A DNA stretch of 64,000 nucleotides from the NCBI RefSeq assembly GCF_017991995.1, contig NZ_JAGOPN010000002.1, positions 372,001 through 436,000 on the forward strand. The letters run 5' to 3'. The number at the start of each line of letters is the position of its first letter. The first letter of the stretch is position 1. This document shows positions 8,224 through 16,492 of this stretch, in pieces. The notes below the pieces were generated by a model, which searched no databases, had not been told where the DNA came from, and saw nothing but the letters and a program-made list of their open reading frames with translations. Source of the stretch: Pseudacidovorax sp. GTDB taxonomy: Bacteria > Pseudomonadota > Gammaproteobacteria > Burkholderiales > Burkholderiaceae_C. A program made the position numbers and the translations under genes.

Positions 8224-9243
8224 TCAGCCCAGCGCAGTGCGCAGGCGGTCACCCGCATAGGCCATCGCATCGCGCGCCTTCTGCAGCACGGCGGCCCCGC
8301 CGAAGAACTCGTGCGCCACGCCTTCGTACTCGCGGCGCTCGACCGGCACGCCGGCCTCGCGAAGCGCACCTTCCAGCTTGGCGCCGTCGCTGCGCAGCGG
8401 GTCCAGGCGGGCGTTGATGATGGTCACGGGCGGCAGGCCGGCCAGGTCCGCGTCGATCAGGGACAGGCGCGTGTCCTTGAGGTCGTCTTCCGAGTTGACG
8501 AGGTGGTCCACGAACCACTTCACCATCGCGCGGTTCAGCGGCTTGGCAATGGCGTTTTCGATGTACGACTCGGTGTTGAGGCTGGTCTGCGCCACCGGGT
8601 AGACCGACAGCACATGGCGTGGGACCGGCAGGCCCGCATCACGCGCGGCGATGGCCGTGGCCACGGCCAGATTGCCGCCCGCGCTCTCGCCGGCCAGCGC
8701 CATGCGCACCGGGTCGCCGCCCAGCGAGGCGGCGTTCTGGCTCAGCCAGCGGTAGGCGGCGAGGGCGTCGTCCCAGGCGGCGGGAAAGCGGTGCTCCGGC
8801 GCCTGGCGGTAGTCGACCGAGACCACGATGGCATTCGCCGCCTTGGCCAGGCCACGGGCACCGGCGTCGTAGACGTCCTTGTCGGCGATGACCCAGCCGC
8901 CGCCGTGGAAGTACAGGATGACCGGGAAGGGACCGACGCCCTGGGGCGTATAGACGTTCGCCGGCAGCGCACCGACGGCGCCATCGACCGTGATGGTCTT
9001 CATCGTCACGCCGGGCACCAGCACTTCGGGGTCGGTGGATTCGCCGCGCTTTTGCAGCAGGGCGATCACGGCATCCTTGGCGGTCGGCTGCCGGCGGGCT
9101 TCGGCCACCTCCAGCTTCTCGATGGCCTTGGGGTGGAGCGACTCGTGTGCCTTGGCCAGTTCGAGCTGGTCGTCATCGGCGCGCAGGGCGGCGATGGCGT
9201 TGGACGCGGCATTGAGGATGGGGTTGGGCTCGCCATGGCTCAT
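8224..9243 (-). CDS. Alpha/beta hydrolase, hormone-sensitive lipase family
   Basis: A 339-residue esterase of the HSL (family IV) type. The oxyanion-hole motif HGGG is at about residue 117, in FHGGGWVIADKD, the nucleophile elbow is GESAGG at about residue 188, and a C-terminal GVAHEFFG supplies the catalytic histidine. A 90-residue N-terminal cap without obvious motif precedes the hydrolase core. No signal peptide is seen. The start at 9243 (MSHGEPNPIL) was preferred to an upstream methionine 21 codons earlier because the intervening residues look random. The substrate is unknown; these enzymes typically cleave short-chain esters. It stands alone, with a bidirectional terminator downstream. 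Confidence 0.85.
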   Translation of the reverse strand: MSHGEPNPILNAASNAIAALRADDDQLELAKAHESLHPKAIEKLEVAEARRQPTAKDAVIALLQKRGESTDPEVLVPGVTMKTITVDGAVGALPANVYTPQGVGPFPVILYFHGGGWVIADKDVYDAGARGLAKAANAIVVSVDYRQAPEHRFPAAWDDALAAYRWLSQNAASLGGDPVRMALAGESAGGNLAVATAIAARDAGLPVPRHVLSVYPVAQTSLNTESYIENAIAKPLNRAMVKWFVDHLVNSEDDLKDTRLSLIDADLAGLPPVTIINARLDPLRSDGAKLEGALREAGVPVERREYEGVAHEFFGGAAVLQKARDAMAYAGDRLRTALG

Positions 9244-9515
9244 GGGCGGGGTTCCTTGTGGTGTAAGCGGCAGGGCCGCGGCGCGATGGCTGCGGGACTG
9301 CTGCATACCTTCACCGCGTCAGGCCGGAAGCCGCGTGCGCGGCCAGGACCGTCCGACGTAGGCGGGGGCTCTCGATGCCGGTGGGCATCTCCCCCTCAGG
9401 GCGTGACGGACAGGCCGCGCAGCCCCGTCTGCGGGTGTGTCACGCGCCCGTCGCCTCCTTCGCGATCAAGGCCCTGACCCGCACAAGCTCCGCGGAAAAG
9501 GCCGCGGGCTGCGCC

Positions 9516-10154
9516 TCAGGTGCCCTGCACGTACGGATTGCTGCGCCGCTCGCGGCCGAAGCTGCTCTCCGGCCCGTGCCCAGGAATGAACACCGTCTCA
9601 TCGCCCATGGGCCACAGCCGCTGCACGATGCTGTCGATCAGCTGCGGATGGCTGCCGCCCGGAAAGTCGGTGCGGCCGATGCTGCCGGCGAAGAGCACGT
9701 CGCCCACGAAGGCCCGCTGCGCGCTGGCGGAGTGGAAGACGACGTGGCCTGGCGTGTGGCCCGGGCAGTGACGCACCGTCAGCGTCTCCTCGCCCAGCGT
9801 CACCGTGTCGCCATCGGCCAGCCAGCGCGTGGGCGCGAAGGCGCGCGCGGGCGGAAAGCCGAACATCGCGCTCTGCTGCGGCAGGCCGTCGATCCAGAAC
9901 TGGTCACCCGGGTGCGGTCCCACGATGGGCAGGCCCAGGCGCTCGGCCAGCTCGCCGGTGCCACCGGCGTGGTCGATGTGCGCATGCGTGAGCCACAGCT
10001 GCTCCAGCGCCAAGCCGCGCGACTCGGCGGCGGTGACCAGCCGGTCGATCTCGCCGCCCGGGTCGATCAGCGCGGCCTTGTTCGTCGCGTCGCACCAGAC
10101 GAGCGAGCAGTTCTGCTGGAAGGGCGTGACGGGGAGGATCTGGTAGCGCAGCAT
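9516..10154 (-). CDS. MBL-fold metallo-hydrolase, glyoxalase II-like
   Basis: A 212-residue metallo-beta-lactamase fold protein. The dinuclear metal motif THAHIDHAGG is at about residues 56-65, with further ligands in HCPGHTPGHV, the GDVLFAGSIGRTDF aspartate segment and the FIPGHGP histidine. The last segment, PGGSHPQLIDSI, resembles the small glyoxalase II-like hydrolases (YcbL group). The likely reaction is hydrolysis of a thioester such as a glutathione conjugate, but the substrate is not fixed by sequence. The start at 10154 (MLRYQILPVTPFQQNC) matches the usual start of this group. A stretch of about 270 bases upstream of the HSL gene (9244-9515) holds no gene. Confidence 0.87.
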   Translation of the reverse strand: MLRYQILPVTPFQQNCSLVWCDATNKAALIDPGGEIDRLVTAAESRGLALEQLWLTHAHIDHAGGTGELAERLGLPIVGPHPGDQFWIDGLPQQSAMFGFPPARAFAPTRWLADGDTVTLGEETLTVRHCPGHTPGHVVFHSASAQRAFVGDVLFAGSIGRTDFPGGSHPQLIDSIVQRLWPMGDETVFIPGHGPESSFGRERRSNPYVQGT

Positions 10155-10236
10155 GGCGAAGGCGGTCGTGGGTCGGAGCCGGCGATTGTCGCGACCGCCA
10201 TGCTCCGACGGCGGCGGCGCACCGCCCGCCTGCGTC

Positions 10237-10638
10237 TCAGCCCGCGCGCGAGCCGATGACGCGGCAGCAGGCCGTGGCCCGCGCCACCTCGGTGCCCGCC
10301 TGCGCAAGCACCGCCTCCACGTAGCAGATGCTGCGTCCGCCGCCCACGATGGCCGAGCGGCCTTGCAGGCGGCCGGGCCGGGCCGGCGCGAGGAAGCTCA
10401 GGTTCAGCGTCAGCGTGACCACGCCGCCGCCGCCTTCGCCCGCGCGGGCGTCCACGACGGCGGCGCACAGGTCGTCCAGCATGGCGGCGAGCATGCCGCC
10501 CTGCACCGTGCCCGCGGGGTTGAGGAAGGCGGCCGTGGCCTCGTACTCGGCGGCCAGCGTGCCGGCCGTGGTGTCCAGGGCGAGCAGGCGGCCACCGAGC
10601 AGGGTGGCGATGGGCGGTTCGGGGCGTCCGGGCAGCAT
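10237..10638 (-). CDS. PaaI-family hotdog-fold thioesterase
   Basis: A 133-residue hotdog thioesterase. The active-site segment NPAGTVQGGMLAAMLDD (about residues 37-53) corresponds to the family's N-HGG-x7-D region, here with Gln-Gly-Gly in place of His-Gly-Gly. TLTLNLSFLAPARPG follows as the central strand. Such enzymes hydrolyse aryl- or acyl-CoA thioesters. The start at 10638 gives an 11-base gap to the Bug protein gene upstream on the same strand, so it is probably the last gene of the aromatic operon that begins at 15344. Confidence 0.8.
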   Translation of the reverse strand: MLPGRPEPPIATLLGGRLLALDTTAGTLAAEYEATAAFLNPAGTVQGGMLAAMLDDLCAAVVDARAGEGGGGVVTLTLNLSFLAPARPGRLQGRSAIVGGGRSICYVEAVLAQAGTEVARATACCRVIGSRAG

Positions 10639-10649
10639 GCGTTTCTCCT

Positions 10650-11621
10650 TCAGGGGGTGGCGAGCCCCAGCCGGCGCAGTGTCGCGGCCTTGAGGCGGCT
10701 GTCCTCGCGCAGGTGCCGTTCGAAGTCGGCGGCGGGGCGGAAGTCCACCACCTGGTTCGCGCGGCGGGCCCAGTCCTGGTAGCGCGGCGAGGCCACGGCC
10801 TGCCGGCACGCGCCCTCCAGCCGCTGCACCACCGCGTCGGGCGTGCGGGCCGGCACCAGCACGCCGCCGAAGCTGGCCTGCACCACGTCCACGCCCGCTT
10901 CCTGGAGCGTCGGCACCTCGGCGAACGCGGGATGGCGCCGGTCGGCATAGACGGCCAGCAGGCGTAGCGCGCCGCTGCCCAGCTGCCCGGTGATGGAACT
11001 CACCAGCACCGCGCCGAAGCCCAGGCGCCCGGCCATCAAGTCCTGCAGCATCGGCGCGTCGCCCTTGTAGGGCACATGCGTCAGGCTGACGTGCGCCACC
11101 GCCTCGATGTCCGCCGTGCCCAGGTGCGGGATGGAGCCCGTGCCCGAAGTGCCGTAGCTGATGGCGCCCGGCTCACGGCGCGCCGCGGCCAGCAGATCGG
11201 CCACCGTGAGCCAGGGCGAGGCCGCCGGCACCGCGATGGCGAAGATGTTGTCGAACACTTGGCACACGGGCCGGAAGCTGTCGAGCCTGTAGTTCAGCCG
11301 GAGCCGGTGCGGTTCGCTCGACAGCGGTACCGCTGGCGTGAAGGCCAGCGTGTAGCCATCGGGCCGGGCCGCTGCCACCGCGTTCAGGCCGATGGTGCCG
11401 GCCGCGCCTTCGCGGTTGCTCACGACCACCGGCTGGCCCAGGGGCTCGGCCAGTGCCTCGGCGAGGTTGCGGGCGTTGAGGTCCAGCCCGCCCCCGGCCG
11501 CGAAGGGCACCACCATCTGCAGGGGCCGCTGGGGAAACTCCTGCGCCGGGGCGCCGAGCGAAAGGGCGGCCAGCAGCAGGCCGAGGGCGGCCCGCGCGCC
11601 GCGATGCAGCACGTCGTTCAT
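10650..11621 (-). CDS. Bug-family tricarboxylate-transporter substrate-binding protein
   Basis: A 323-residue periplasmic binding protein of the Bug/TctC family. The signal peptide (RAALGLLLAALSLGAPAQ) ends near residue 26. The ligand-binding landmarks are PLQMVVPFAAGGGLDLNARN, NREGAAGTIG and THVPYKGDAPMLQDLMAGRL. Bug proteins are greatly expanded in Burkholderiales and usually bind carboxylates for a TTT permease or a signalling partner encoded elsewhere. No permease lies next to it. It sits within a run of catabolic genes (FAH hydrolase upstream, thioesterase downstream), suggesting capture of the pathway's organic-acid substrate. Confidence 0.9.
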   Translation of the reverse strand: MNDVLHRGARAALGLLLAALSLGAPAQEFPQRPLQMVVPFAAGGGLDLNARNLAEALAEPLGQPVVVSNREGAAGTIGLNAVAAARPDGYTLAFTPAVPLSSEPHRLRLNYRLDSFRPVCQVFDNIFAIAVPAASPWLTVADLLAAARREPGAISYGTSGTGSIPHLGTADIEAVAHVSLTHVPYKGDAPMLQDLMAGRLGFGAVLVSSITGQLGSGALRLLAVYADRRHPAFAEVPTLQEAGVDVVQASFGGVLVPARTPDAVVQRLEGACRQAVASPRYQDWARRANQVVDFRPAADFERHLREDSRLKAATLRRLGLATP

Positions 11622-11634
11622 GGGCGCGCCGCCC

Positions 11635-12483
11635 TCACTCGTCGCGGATGCCGTTGCGCAGCACGCCGATGGCGTCGACCTCGATCTCGCACACATCGCC
11701 CGGCTTCATGAACACGGGCGGCGTGCGCTTGTTGCCCACGCCGCCGGGCGTGCCGGTGACGATCACGTCGCCCGGCTCCAGCGGGATGAAGGTGGAGATG
11801 TAGGCGATCTGGCGCGGGATGCTGTGCACCATCATGTCGGTGGTGGCGCGCTGCATCTCCTGGCCATTGAGGCGCGTGACCAGCGTCATCTTCTGATCGG
11901 GCGCGATCTCGTCGGACGTCACCATCCAGGGGCCGAAGGCGCCGGTCTTCCAGAAGTTCTTGCCCGGTGCCCACTGCGAGGTGTGCAGTTGCCAGTCGCG
12001 CACGCTGCCGTCGTTGTAGCAGCTGTAGCCGGCGATGTGCGACCACGAGTCCGCCTCGCTGATGTGCCGCCCGCCTTTGCCGATGACGATGGCGATCTCG
12101 CCTTCGTAGTCGAGGCGCTCGGAGGCTCGGGGCCGCACGATGTCCTCGCCATGGGCCAGCTGCGAGTCGGCCACGCGCAGGAAGATCACCGGCTTCTCGG
12201 TCTCGGTCTTGCCGGTCTCGCGGATGTGCTCGCCGTAGTTCAGGCCGATGCAGAAGATCTTGCCCGGGTTGGGGATGACGGGCAGCAGCTTCACCTCGGA
12301 CAGCGGCAGCGTGGCGCGTGCGGCCTCGACATGGGCGCCGGCCTGCGATGCCAGGCCGGCGGCGATGAAGGCCTTCAAGTCCGGCGCCTGCGCGCCGAAC
12401 ACCGCGTGCAGGTCGACGACGCGGTCGCCGACGACGGCGCCGTAGCCGTCCTGGCCGTTGTACTGATAGCTGATGAGTCTCAT
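11635..12483 (-). CDS. Fumarylacetoacetate hydrolase-family protein
   Basis: A 282-residue FAH-superfamily enzyme. The core carries CIGLNYGEHIRETG, the metal ligands in DYEGEIAIVIGKG (E-x-E type), GRHISEADSWSHIAGYSCYN, and the C-terminal VTGTPGGVGNKRTPP. Family members hydrolyse C-C bonds of acylpyruvates or decarboxylate and hydrate products of aromatic ring cleavage. In this operon, downstream of a VOC dioxygenase-like protein and a FAD monooxygenase, a role in breaking a ring-cleavage product is likely. It lies 13 bases upstream of the Bug gene and 31 bases downstream of the IclR gene. Confidence 0.9.
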   Translation of the reverse strand: MRLISYQYNGQDGYGAVVGDRVVDLHAVFGAQAPDLKAFIAAGLASQAGAHVEAARATLPLSEVKLLPVIPNPGKIFCIGLNYGEHIRETGKTETEKPVIFLRVADSQLAHGEDIVRPRASERLDYEGEIAIVIGKGGRHISEADSWSHIAGYSCYNDGSVRDWQLHTSQWAPGKNFWKTGAFGPWMVTSDEIAPDQKMTLVTRLNGQEMQRATTDMMVHSIPRQIAYISTFIPLEPGDVIVTGTPGGVGNKRTPPVFMKPGDVCEIEVDAIGVLRNGIRDE

Positions 12484-12514
12484 GAGAATTCCTAGGGAAG
12501 GAGAGGGGTTGCTG

Positions 12515-13270
12515 CTAGGCCAGCCGACCTCCGATCCGCGTCGCGGCCTCGGTGATCAGACGGACCATCTTTTCAAGGTCGACGATCGCCAGGCGCGAGG
12601 TATCGAACACGAGCGAGATGGCCGCCCAGGCGCCGCCATCCGACTTGAGAACGGGCGCGGCCACGGCCGCCAGCTGGGGCTCCAGCTCGCCCTTGGAGAC
12701 ATAGTGGCCCGCCTTGCGGATGGCCGCGAAGTGGCGCCGGAACTCGACCCAGTCGCCGGGAAGGCCGCAGCGCATGGCCTCGTCGCGGCGCGCGTCGAAC
12801 AGCTTCCTGAGCGGCGCCGTGCCCAGCGTGGCGAGCAGCACCTTGGGCGCGGCGCCCTGGAACAGCGGCCGCGGCCGGCCGCGCGTGTAGGCCAGCGTGG
12901 CGGGCGTGCCGCCCATCTCGCGGTGCGTGTCCAGCACCTGCTGGCCGAAGGCCTCGGTCACCACGCAGTCGAAGCCGGTGGCATCGACCAGCTCGCGCAG
13001 CACCGGCAGACCCACCTTGAGCACCGGGTCGGCGCGGCGGATGTAGTGGTCCAGCAGGATGATGCGCGGGCCCAGCGCGTAGTGCGAATCCTCCACGCGC
13101 TGCAGCAGGCCCACCTGCAGCAGCTGGCGCACATAGCGGTAGCTGGTGGGCAGCGAGACGTCCAGCGCCTTGGCGATGTCCTCCGCGGTGCGGGTGACGT
13201 GGTGGTCGTCGAAGAGGTCGAGCACGCCCAGCATGCGTTCCAGGCTGGACGAGGACGAAGGTTCGGACAA
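12515..13270 (-). CDS. IclR-family transcriptional regulator
   Basis: A 251-residue IclR-type regulator. The winged helix-turn-helix is at residues 8-65 (SLERMLGVLDLF, then LDVSLPTSYRYVRQLLQVGL). The C-terminal effector domain (80-250) has the usual GYRARG-like SDGGAWAAISLVF strand near the end. It is embedded in the aromatic operon between the FAD monooxygenase and the FAH-family gene, so it most likely controls this operon in response to an aromatic acid or intermediate. Confidence 0.9.
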   Translation of the reverse strand: MSEPSSSSSLERMLGVLDLFDDHHVTRTAEDIAKALDVSLPTSYRYVRQLLQVGLLQRVEDSHYALGPRIILLDHYIRRADPVLKVGLPVLRELVDATGFDCVVTEAFGQQVLDTHREMGGTPATLAYTRGRPRPLFQGAAPKVLLATLGTAPLRKLFDARRDEAMRCGLPGDWVEFRRHFAAIRKAGHYVSKGELEPQLAAVAAPVLKSDGGAWAAISLVFDTSRLAIVDLEKMVRLITEAATRIGGRLA

Positions 13271-13294
13271 GGTGGGGCCCCGGGATGTGGGTCG

Positions 13295-14794
13295 TCATGG
13301 CGCCACCGGGAGGTACTGGGAGATGCGGTCCAGCTCGGAGCCCGTGCGCGCCACGCCGACGATGTAGCGGTCGGGCCGTAGTATCACGGCGCCCGCCTGG
13401 TGGCTGCGCAGCCAGTCCGCCAGCGGCGGGTCGGGCTCGTCGATGACCAGGGCCTGGCTGCGGGCCCAGCGCTCGGCGGTGCCGGGCGCCGCGGCGGCCA
13501 GCAGTTCGCGCTGGCCGATCACGGCGCTGCGGCGGCCCAGCAGCTCGTCCAGCAGCCGGCCGTCGGCCAGCCGCGGCTGGGGAAAGGGCCGGCCCGCCAG
13601 GTCCTGCTGGAGCGAATCGAAGGCGCCGGCGCCCAGCAGTTGCGGCGGCAGCTCGAAGACCTCCGGCTCGCCGCTGGCGAAGCGGGCGTCGCGCTCGGCC
13701 GCTGCGACCGGGTCGGTGGTCTGGATGAGGCCGCCCAGGCGCACGGCCAGCTCGATCAGGGCGCGCACATGCGGCTTGCGCTCGGACTCGTAGGTGTCCA
13801 GCAGCGCCTCGGATGCGCGGCCGGCGAGCACCGCGTCCAGTTTCCAGGCCAGGTTGGCGGCATCGCGGATGCCGGCGCACATGCCCTGGCCCAGGAAGGG
13901 CGGCGTCTGGTGGCAGGCATCGCCGGCCAGCAGCAGCCGACCCTGGCGCCAGCCATCGGCGATCACCGAATGGAAGGTGTAGATGGCGGCGCGCTCCAGC
14001 CGGGCCTGGTCGGGCCGCACCCAGGGCGCGACGAGCTTCCACAGGTTCTCGGGCTGCACCAGCGCCTCGCGGTCGTCGCCGGGCAGCACCATGATCTCCC
14101 AGCGGCGGCGGTTGCCGACCACGTTGCAGTAGGTCATGGGCCGGCGCGGGTCGCAGTGCTGCACGGTGTGCGGCGGCAGGTCCACCGGCTCGGTCAGCAC
14201 CACGTCGAACACCAGCCAGGGCTGGCGCAGGCCCAGGTCCACCATCGGGCTGCCCATGTGCTGGCGCACCGGCGAGCGGGCGCCATCGCAGCCCACCACC
14301 CAGCGGGCGCGGGCCTCGAAGCTGCCGCCGTCGCCGCCCTGGCAGCCGTGCAGCGTGGCGCCTTCGCTGTCCACGTCGATGGCGCTCAGGGCGGCGCCCA
14401 GCCGCACGTGCACGTTCGGAAAGCGTGCCAGGCCATCGCGCAGCACGGCCTCCAGCTCGGGCTGGTGGAAGTAGTAGTTGTTGGCGCCGCCGTGCGGCCC
14501 CAGTGCCGCGGTGCCGCCGCGGATCAGCAGCGTCTGGCCCGCCGCATTGACGAAGTGCATGCCCTGCGTGCCGGGCCGCGAGATGGCCAGCACCGGCTCG
14601 CGCAGGCCCGCCGCCTGGAAGATGCGCAGCACCTCGCCGTCGTAATGGATGGCCCGCGGCAGGGGAAAGATGTCGCGTTCCTTCTCGACCACCAGCACCG
14701 AGCGCCCGGCGGCCCCCAGCAGGTTGGCCAGCGTGGCGCCCGTGGGGCCCAGCCCCACGATGGCCACGTCGTACACGGGCGCCGGCTCAGCCAT
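13295..14794 (-). CDS. FAD-dependent aromatic monooxygenase, MhpA-like
   Basis: A 499-residue class A flavoprotein hydroxylase. FAD-binding motifs are in order: GLGPTGATLANLLGAAG at residues 14-30, the VVGCDGARSPVR (DG) motif near 170, and LLLAGDACHQTPPFLGQGM (GD motif) near 285. This set matches the 3-(3-hydroxyphenyl)propionate hydroxylase group, which hydroxylates a phenolic ring with NAD(P)H and oxygen. The C-terminal thioredoxin-like tail is short, so substrate assignment is uncertain. The start overlaps the stop of the VOC gene by 8 bases, indicating tight coupling of ring hydroxylation with that protein. Confidence 0.87.
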   Translation of the reverse strand: MAEPAPVYDVAIVGLGPTGATLANLLGAAGRSVLVVEKERDIFPLPRAIHYDGEVLRIFQAAGLREPVLAISRPGTQGMHFVNAAGQTLLIRGGTAALGPHGGANNYYFHQPELEAVLRDGLARFPNVHVRLGAALSAIDVDSEGATLHGCQGGDGGSFEARARWVVGCDGARSPVRQHMGSPMVDLGLRQPWLVFDVVLTEPVDLPPHTVQHCDPRRPMTYCNVVGNRRRWEIMVLPGDDREALVQPENLWKLVAPWVRPDQARLERAAIYTFHSVIADGWRQGRLLLAGDACHQTPPFLGQGMCAGIRDAANLAWKLDAVLAGRASEALLDTYESERKPHVRALIELAVRLGGLIQTTDPVAAAERDARFASGEPEVFELPPQLLGAGAFDSLQQDLAGRPFPQPRLADGRLLDELLGRRSAVIGQRELLAAAAPGTAERWARSQALVIDEPDPPLADWLRSHQAGAVILRPDRYIVGVARTGSELDRISQYLPVAP

Positions 14795-15344
14795 GCTGGT
14801 CTTCCTGCATGCGGCGGGCGACGTCGGCCTGCCATTGCGCCCGGCTCATGAATTTGGGAAAGCGCTTCGCGATGGCCTCGGCCTGCGCCAGGATGGCCTC
14901 GTCGCTCTGGGCGAGGTCGATGGGCTCGCGCAGCGGCTGTTCGCAGTACCAGGGCGTGTCCATGAACAGCTCCAGCCGGTTGCCTTCCGGATCGCGGCAG
15001 TAGACCGAGACGGCATTGCCGTGCGTCACCGGCAGCATCTCGCTCGCGCCCTCGGCCAGCAGCCGGTCGTGGAAGGCGCGCAGCGTCGCCACGTCGGGCA
15101 CGCGGAAGGACAGCTGGTTGACCACGTTGAAGGCCATGTCCGCCGGCCGGCCGGTGGCCAGCACCAGCTGATGGTGCTCGCTGGGGTCGCGGCTCAGGAA
15201 GACCAGCTGCACCGGGCCCAGGTCGCCCGCGTCGGTCTGGGTGAAGCGCAGGGCGCGCTTGTAGAAGCCGGCCATGCGGGCCAGGTCGGTGACGTACAGC
15301 CCGATGTGGCTGAACTGCAATTGCAACGGTTGGGGAGGGGTCAA
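14787..15344 (-). CDS. VOC-family protein, extradiol dioxygenase-like
   Basis: A 185-residue vicinal-oxygen-chelate protein with two beta-alpha-beta-beta-beta modules. The metal ligands expected for the fold are visible: His13 (FSHIGLYV), His57 or His58 (SEHHQLVL) and Glu125 (NRLELFMD). It is shorter than most type I extradiol dioxygenases (about 290), resembling the single-domain catechol-2,3-dioxygenase-like group. It is the first gene of the minus-strand operon and overlaps the FAD monooxygenase, so it plausibly cleaves or isomerises the hydroxylated product. The assignment to the superfamily is firm, the reaction is inferred. Confidence 0.82.
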   Translation of the reverse strand: MTPPQPLQLQFSHIGLYVTDLARMAGFYKRALRFTQTDAGDLGPVQLVFLSRDPSEHHQLVLATGRPADMAFNVVNQLSFRVPDVATLRAFHDRLLAEGASEMLPVTHGNAVSVYCRDPEGNRLELFMDTPWYCEQPLREPIDLAQSDEAILAQAEAIAKRFPKFMSRAQWQADVARRMQEDQHG

Positions 15345-15417
15345 CTTTGTCTCCAGGCGAGAACGAAAGACCTTGTTGGTCCTTCGATGGATTGAATGGT
15401 ATTGTAATTATCGTATT

Positions 15418-15445
15418 TTGACAATAAACAATGTGTTCGTATGAT
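15418..15445 (+). promoter_or_regulatory. Sigma-70 promoter of the second Bug gene
   Basis: A consensus -35 TTGACA (15418-15423) and a -10 TATGAT (15440-15445) are separated by 16 bases, in an A/T-rich patch (15390-15450) that stands out between the divergent VOC and Bug genes. Transcription would start near 15452, leaving a leader of about 37 bases before the ATG at 15489. The same patch must also carry the promoter for the minus-strand VOC operon, so an IclR operator in this gap would control both. Confidence 0.7.
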
Positions 15446-15488
15446 TCGGTCCCGTGCAATCGGCACGCGTTCGCAAACGGAGACATTC

Positions 15489-16478
15489 ATGACCATCCTC
15501 AAGAGGCTCGCCGCCGGCGCGGCCGCCCTGCCGCTCGTCGCTGCCCTGGCCCTGGCGCCCACCGGTGCGGGCGCCCAACCCGACTACCCATCCAAGCCGG
15601 TGCGCATCATTGCCCCCTTCCCCGCGGGCAGCGGCCCCGACGCCAATGCCCGCGAGCTGGCCGCGGAGCTGACCAAGATCCTGGGCCAGTCCTTCTATGT
15701 GGAGAACCGTCCGGGTGCCTCCAACATCATTGGCACCGAGGTGGCGGCCAAGGCCGCCAACGACGGCTACTCGCTCTACATCGGCACCACCAGCTCGCTG
15801 TCGGTCGTGCCGCACCTCTACGGCAAGCTGCCCTTCAATGCCGAGCGCGACTTCGCGCCCATCAGCCTGCTGGGCGTGCTCAACACGGGGCTGATCGCCA
15901 CGCCGTCGGTGCCGGCCAAGGACGCGCGCGAGCTGGTCGCCCAGCTCAAGGCCAAGCCCGATTCGGTCACCGTGGCCACGCAGGGCATCGGCAGCTATTC
16001 GCACCTGTCGGCCGTGTGGTTCAACAGCGTGGCGGGCGTGAAGTCGAACCTGGTGCCCTACAACAGCAACAGCCCCTACGCCGACCTGCTGGCAGGGCAG
16101 ATCCAGCTGATGTTCGACGGCCTGCCTGCGGCGGCCACCAACGTGCAGGCCGGCAAGCTCAAGCTGCTGGCCATCACCGGCCGCGAGCGGCATCCGAGCT
16201 TTCCCAACGTGCCGACCTTCGCCGAGCAGGGCCTGCCCGACTACGCGCCCATCGCCTGGCAGGGGCTGCTCGCGCCGGCCGGCACGGCGCCCGCCATCCT
16301 GGAGAAGCTGAGCGCCGCCATGGCCAAGGTCTGCCAGTCGCCTGAGCTGGCCAAGAAGTGGCGCGACTACGGCGGTGAGCTGCGCTGCAACACGCCCGCC
16401 GAATTCACCGCCTTCATCCAGGCCGATCGCGCCATGTGGGGCAAGGTGGTGCGCGCCGCGGGCGTGAAGCTGGATTGA
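15489..16478 (+). CDS. Bug-family tricarboxylate-transporter substrate-binding protein
   Basis: A 329-residue Bug/TctC binding protein. The signal peptide (AAGAAALPLVAALALAPTGA) is cleaved near GAGAQ, about residue 30. Family landmarks are VRIIAPFPAGSGPDANARE, ENRPGASNIIG and VPYNSNSPYADLLAGQIQLM. It starts 145 bases from the divergent VOC operon and is followed 14 bases later by a quinone oxidoreductase, with which it forms a two-gene unit. It is not a close copy of the other Bug protein in the window, so the two probably recognise different acids. Confidence 0.92.
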   Translation: MTILKRLAAGAAALPLVAALALAPTGAGAQPDYPSKPVRIIAPFPAGSGPDANARELAAELTKILGQSFYVENRPGASNIIGTEVAAKAANDGYSLYIGTTSSLSVVPHLYGKLPFNAERDFAPISLLGVLNTGLIATPSVPAKDARELVAQLKAKPDSVTVATQGIGSYSHLSAVWFNSVAGVKSNLVPYNSNSPYADLLAGQIQLMFDGLPAAATNVQAGKLKLLAITGRERHPSFPNVPTFAEQGLPDYAPIAWQGLLAPAGTAPAILEKLSAAMAKVCQSPELAKKWRDYGGELRCNTPAEFTAFIQADRAMWGKVVRAAGVKLD

Positions 16479-16492
16479 AGGCGACGGACGCA

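Noticed and set aside
9244-9515. Possible small gene between the HSL esterase and the MBL-fold gene
   Set aside because: Only short frames without motifs; a small hairpin (gatgccggtgggcatc) is the only structure seen.
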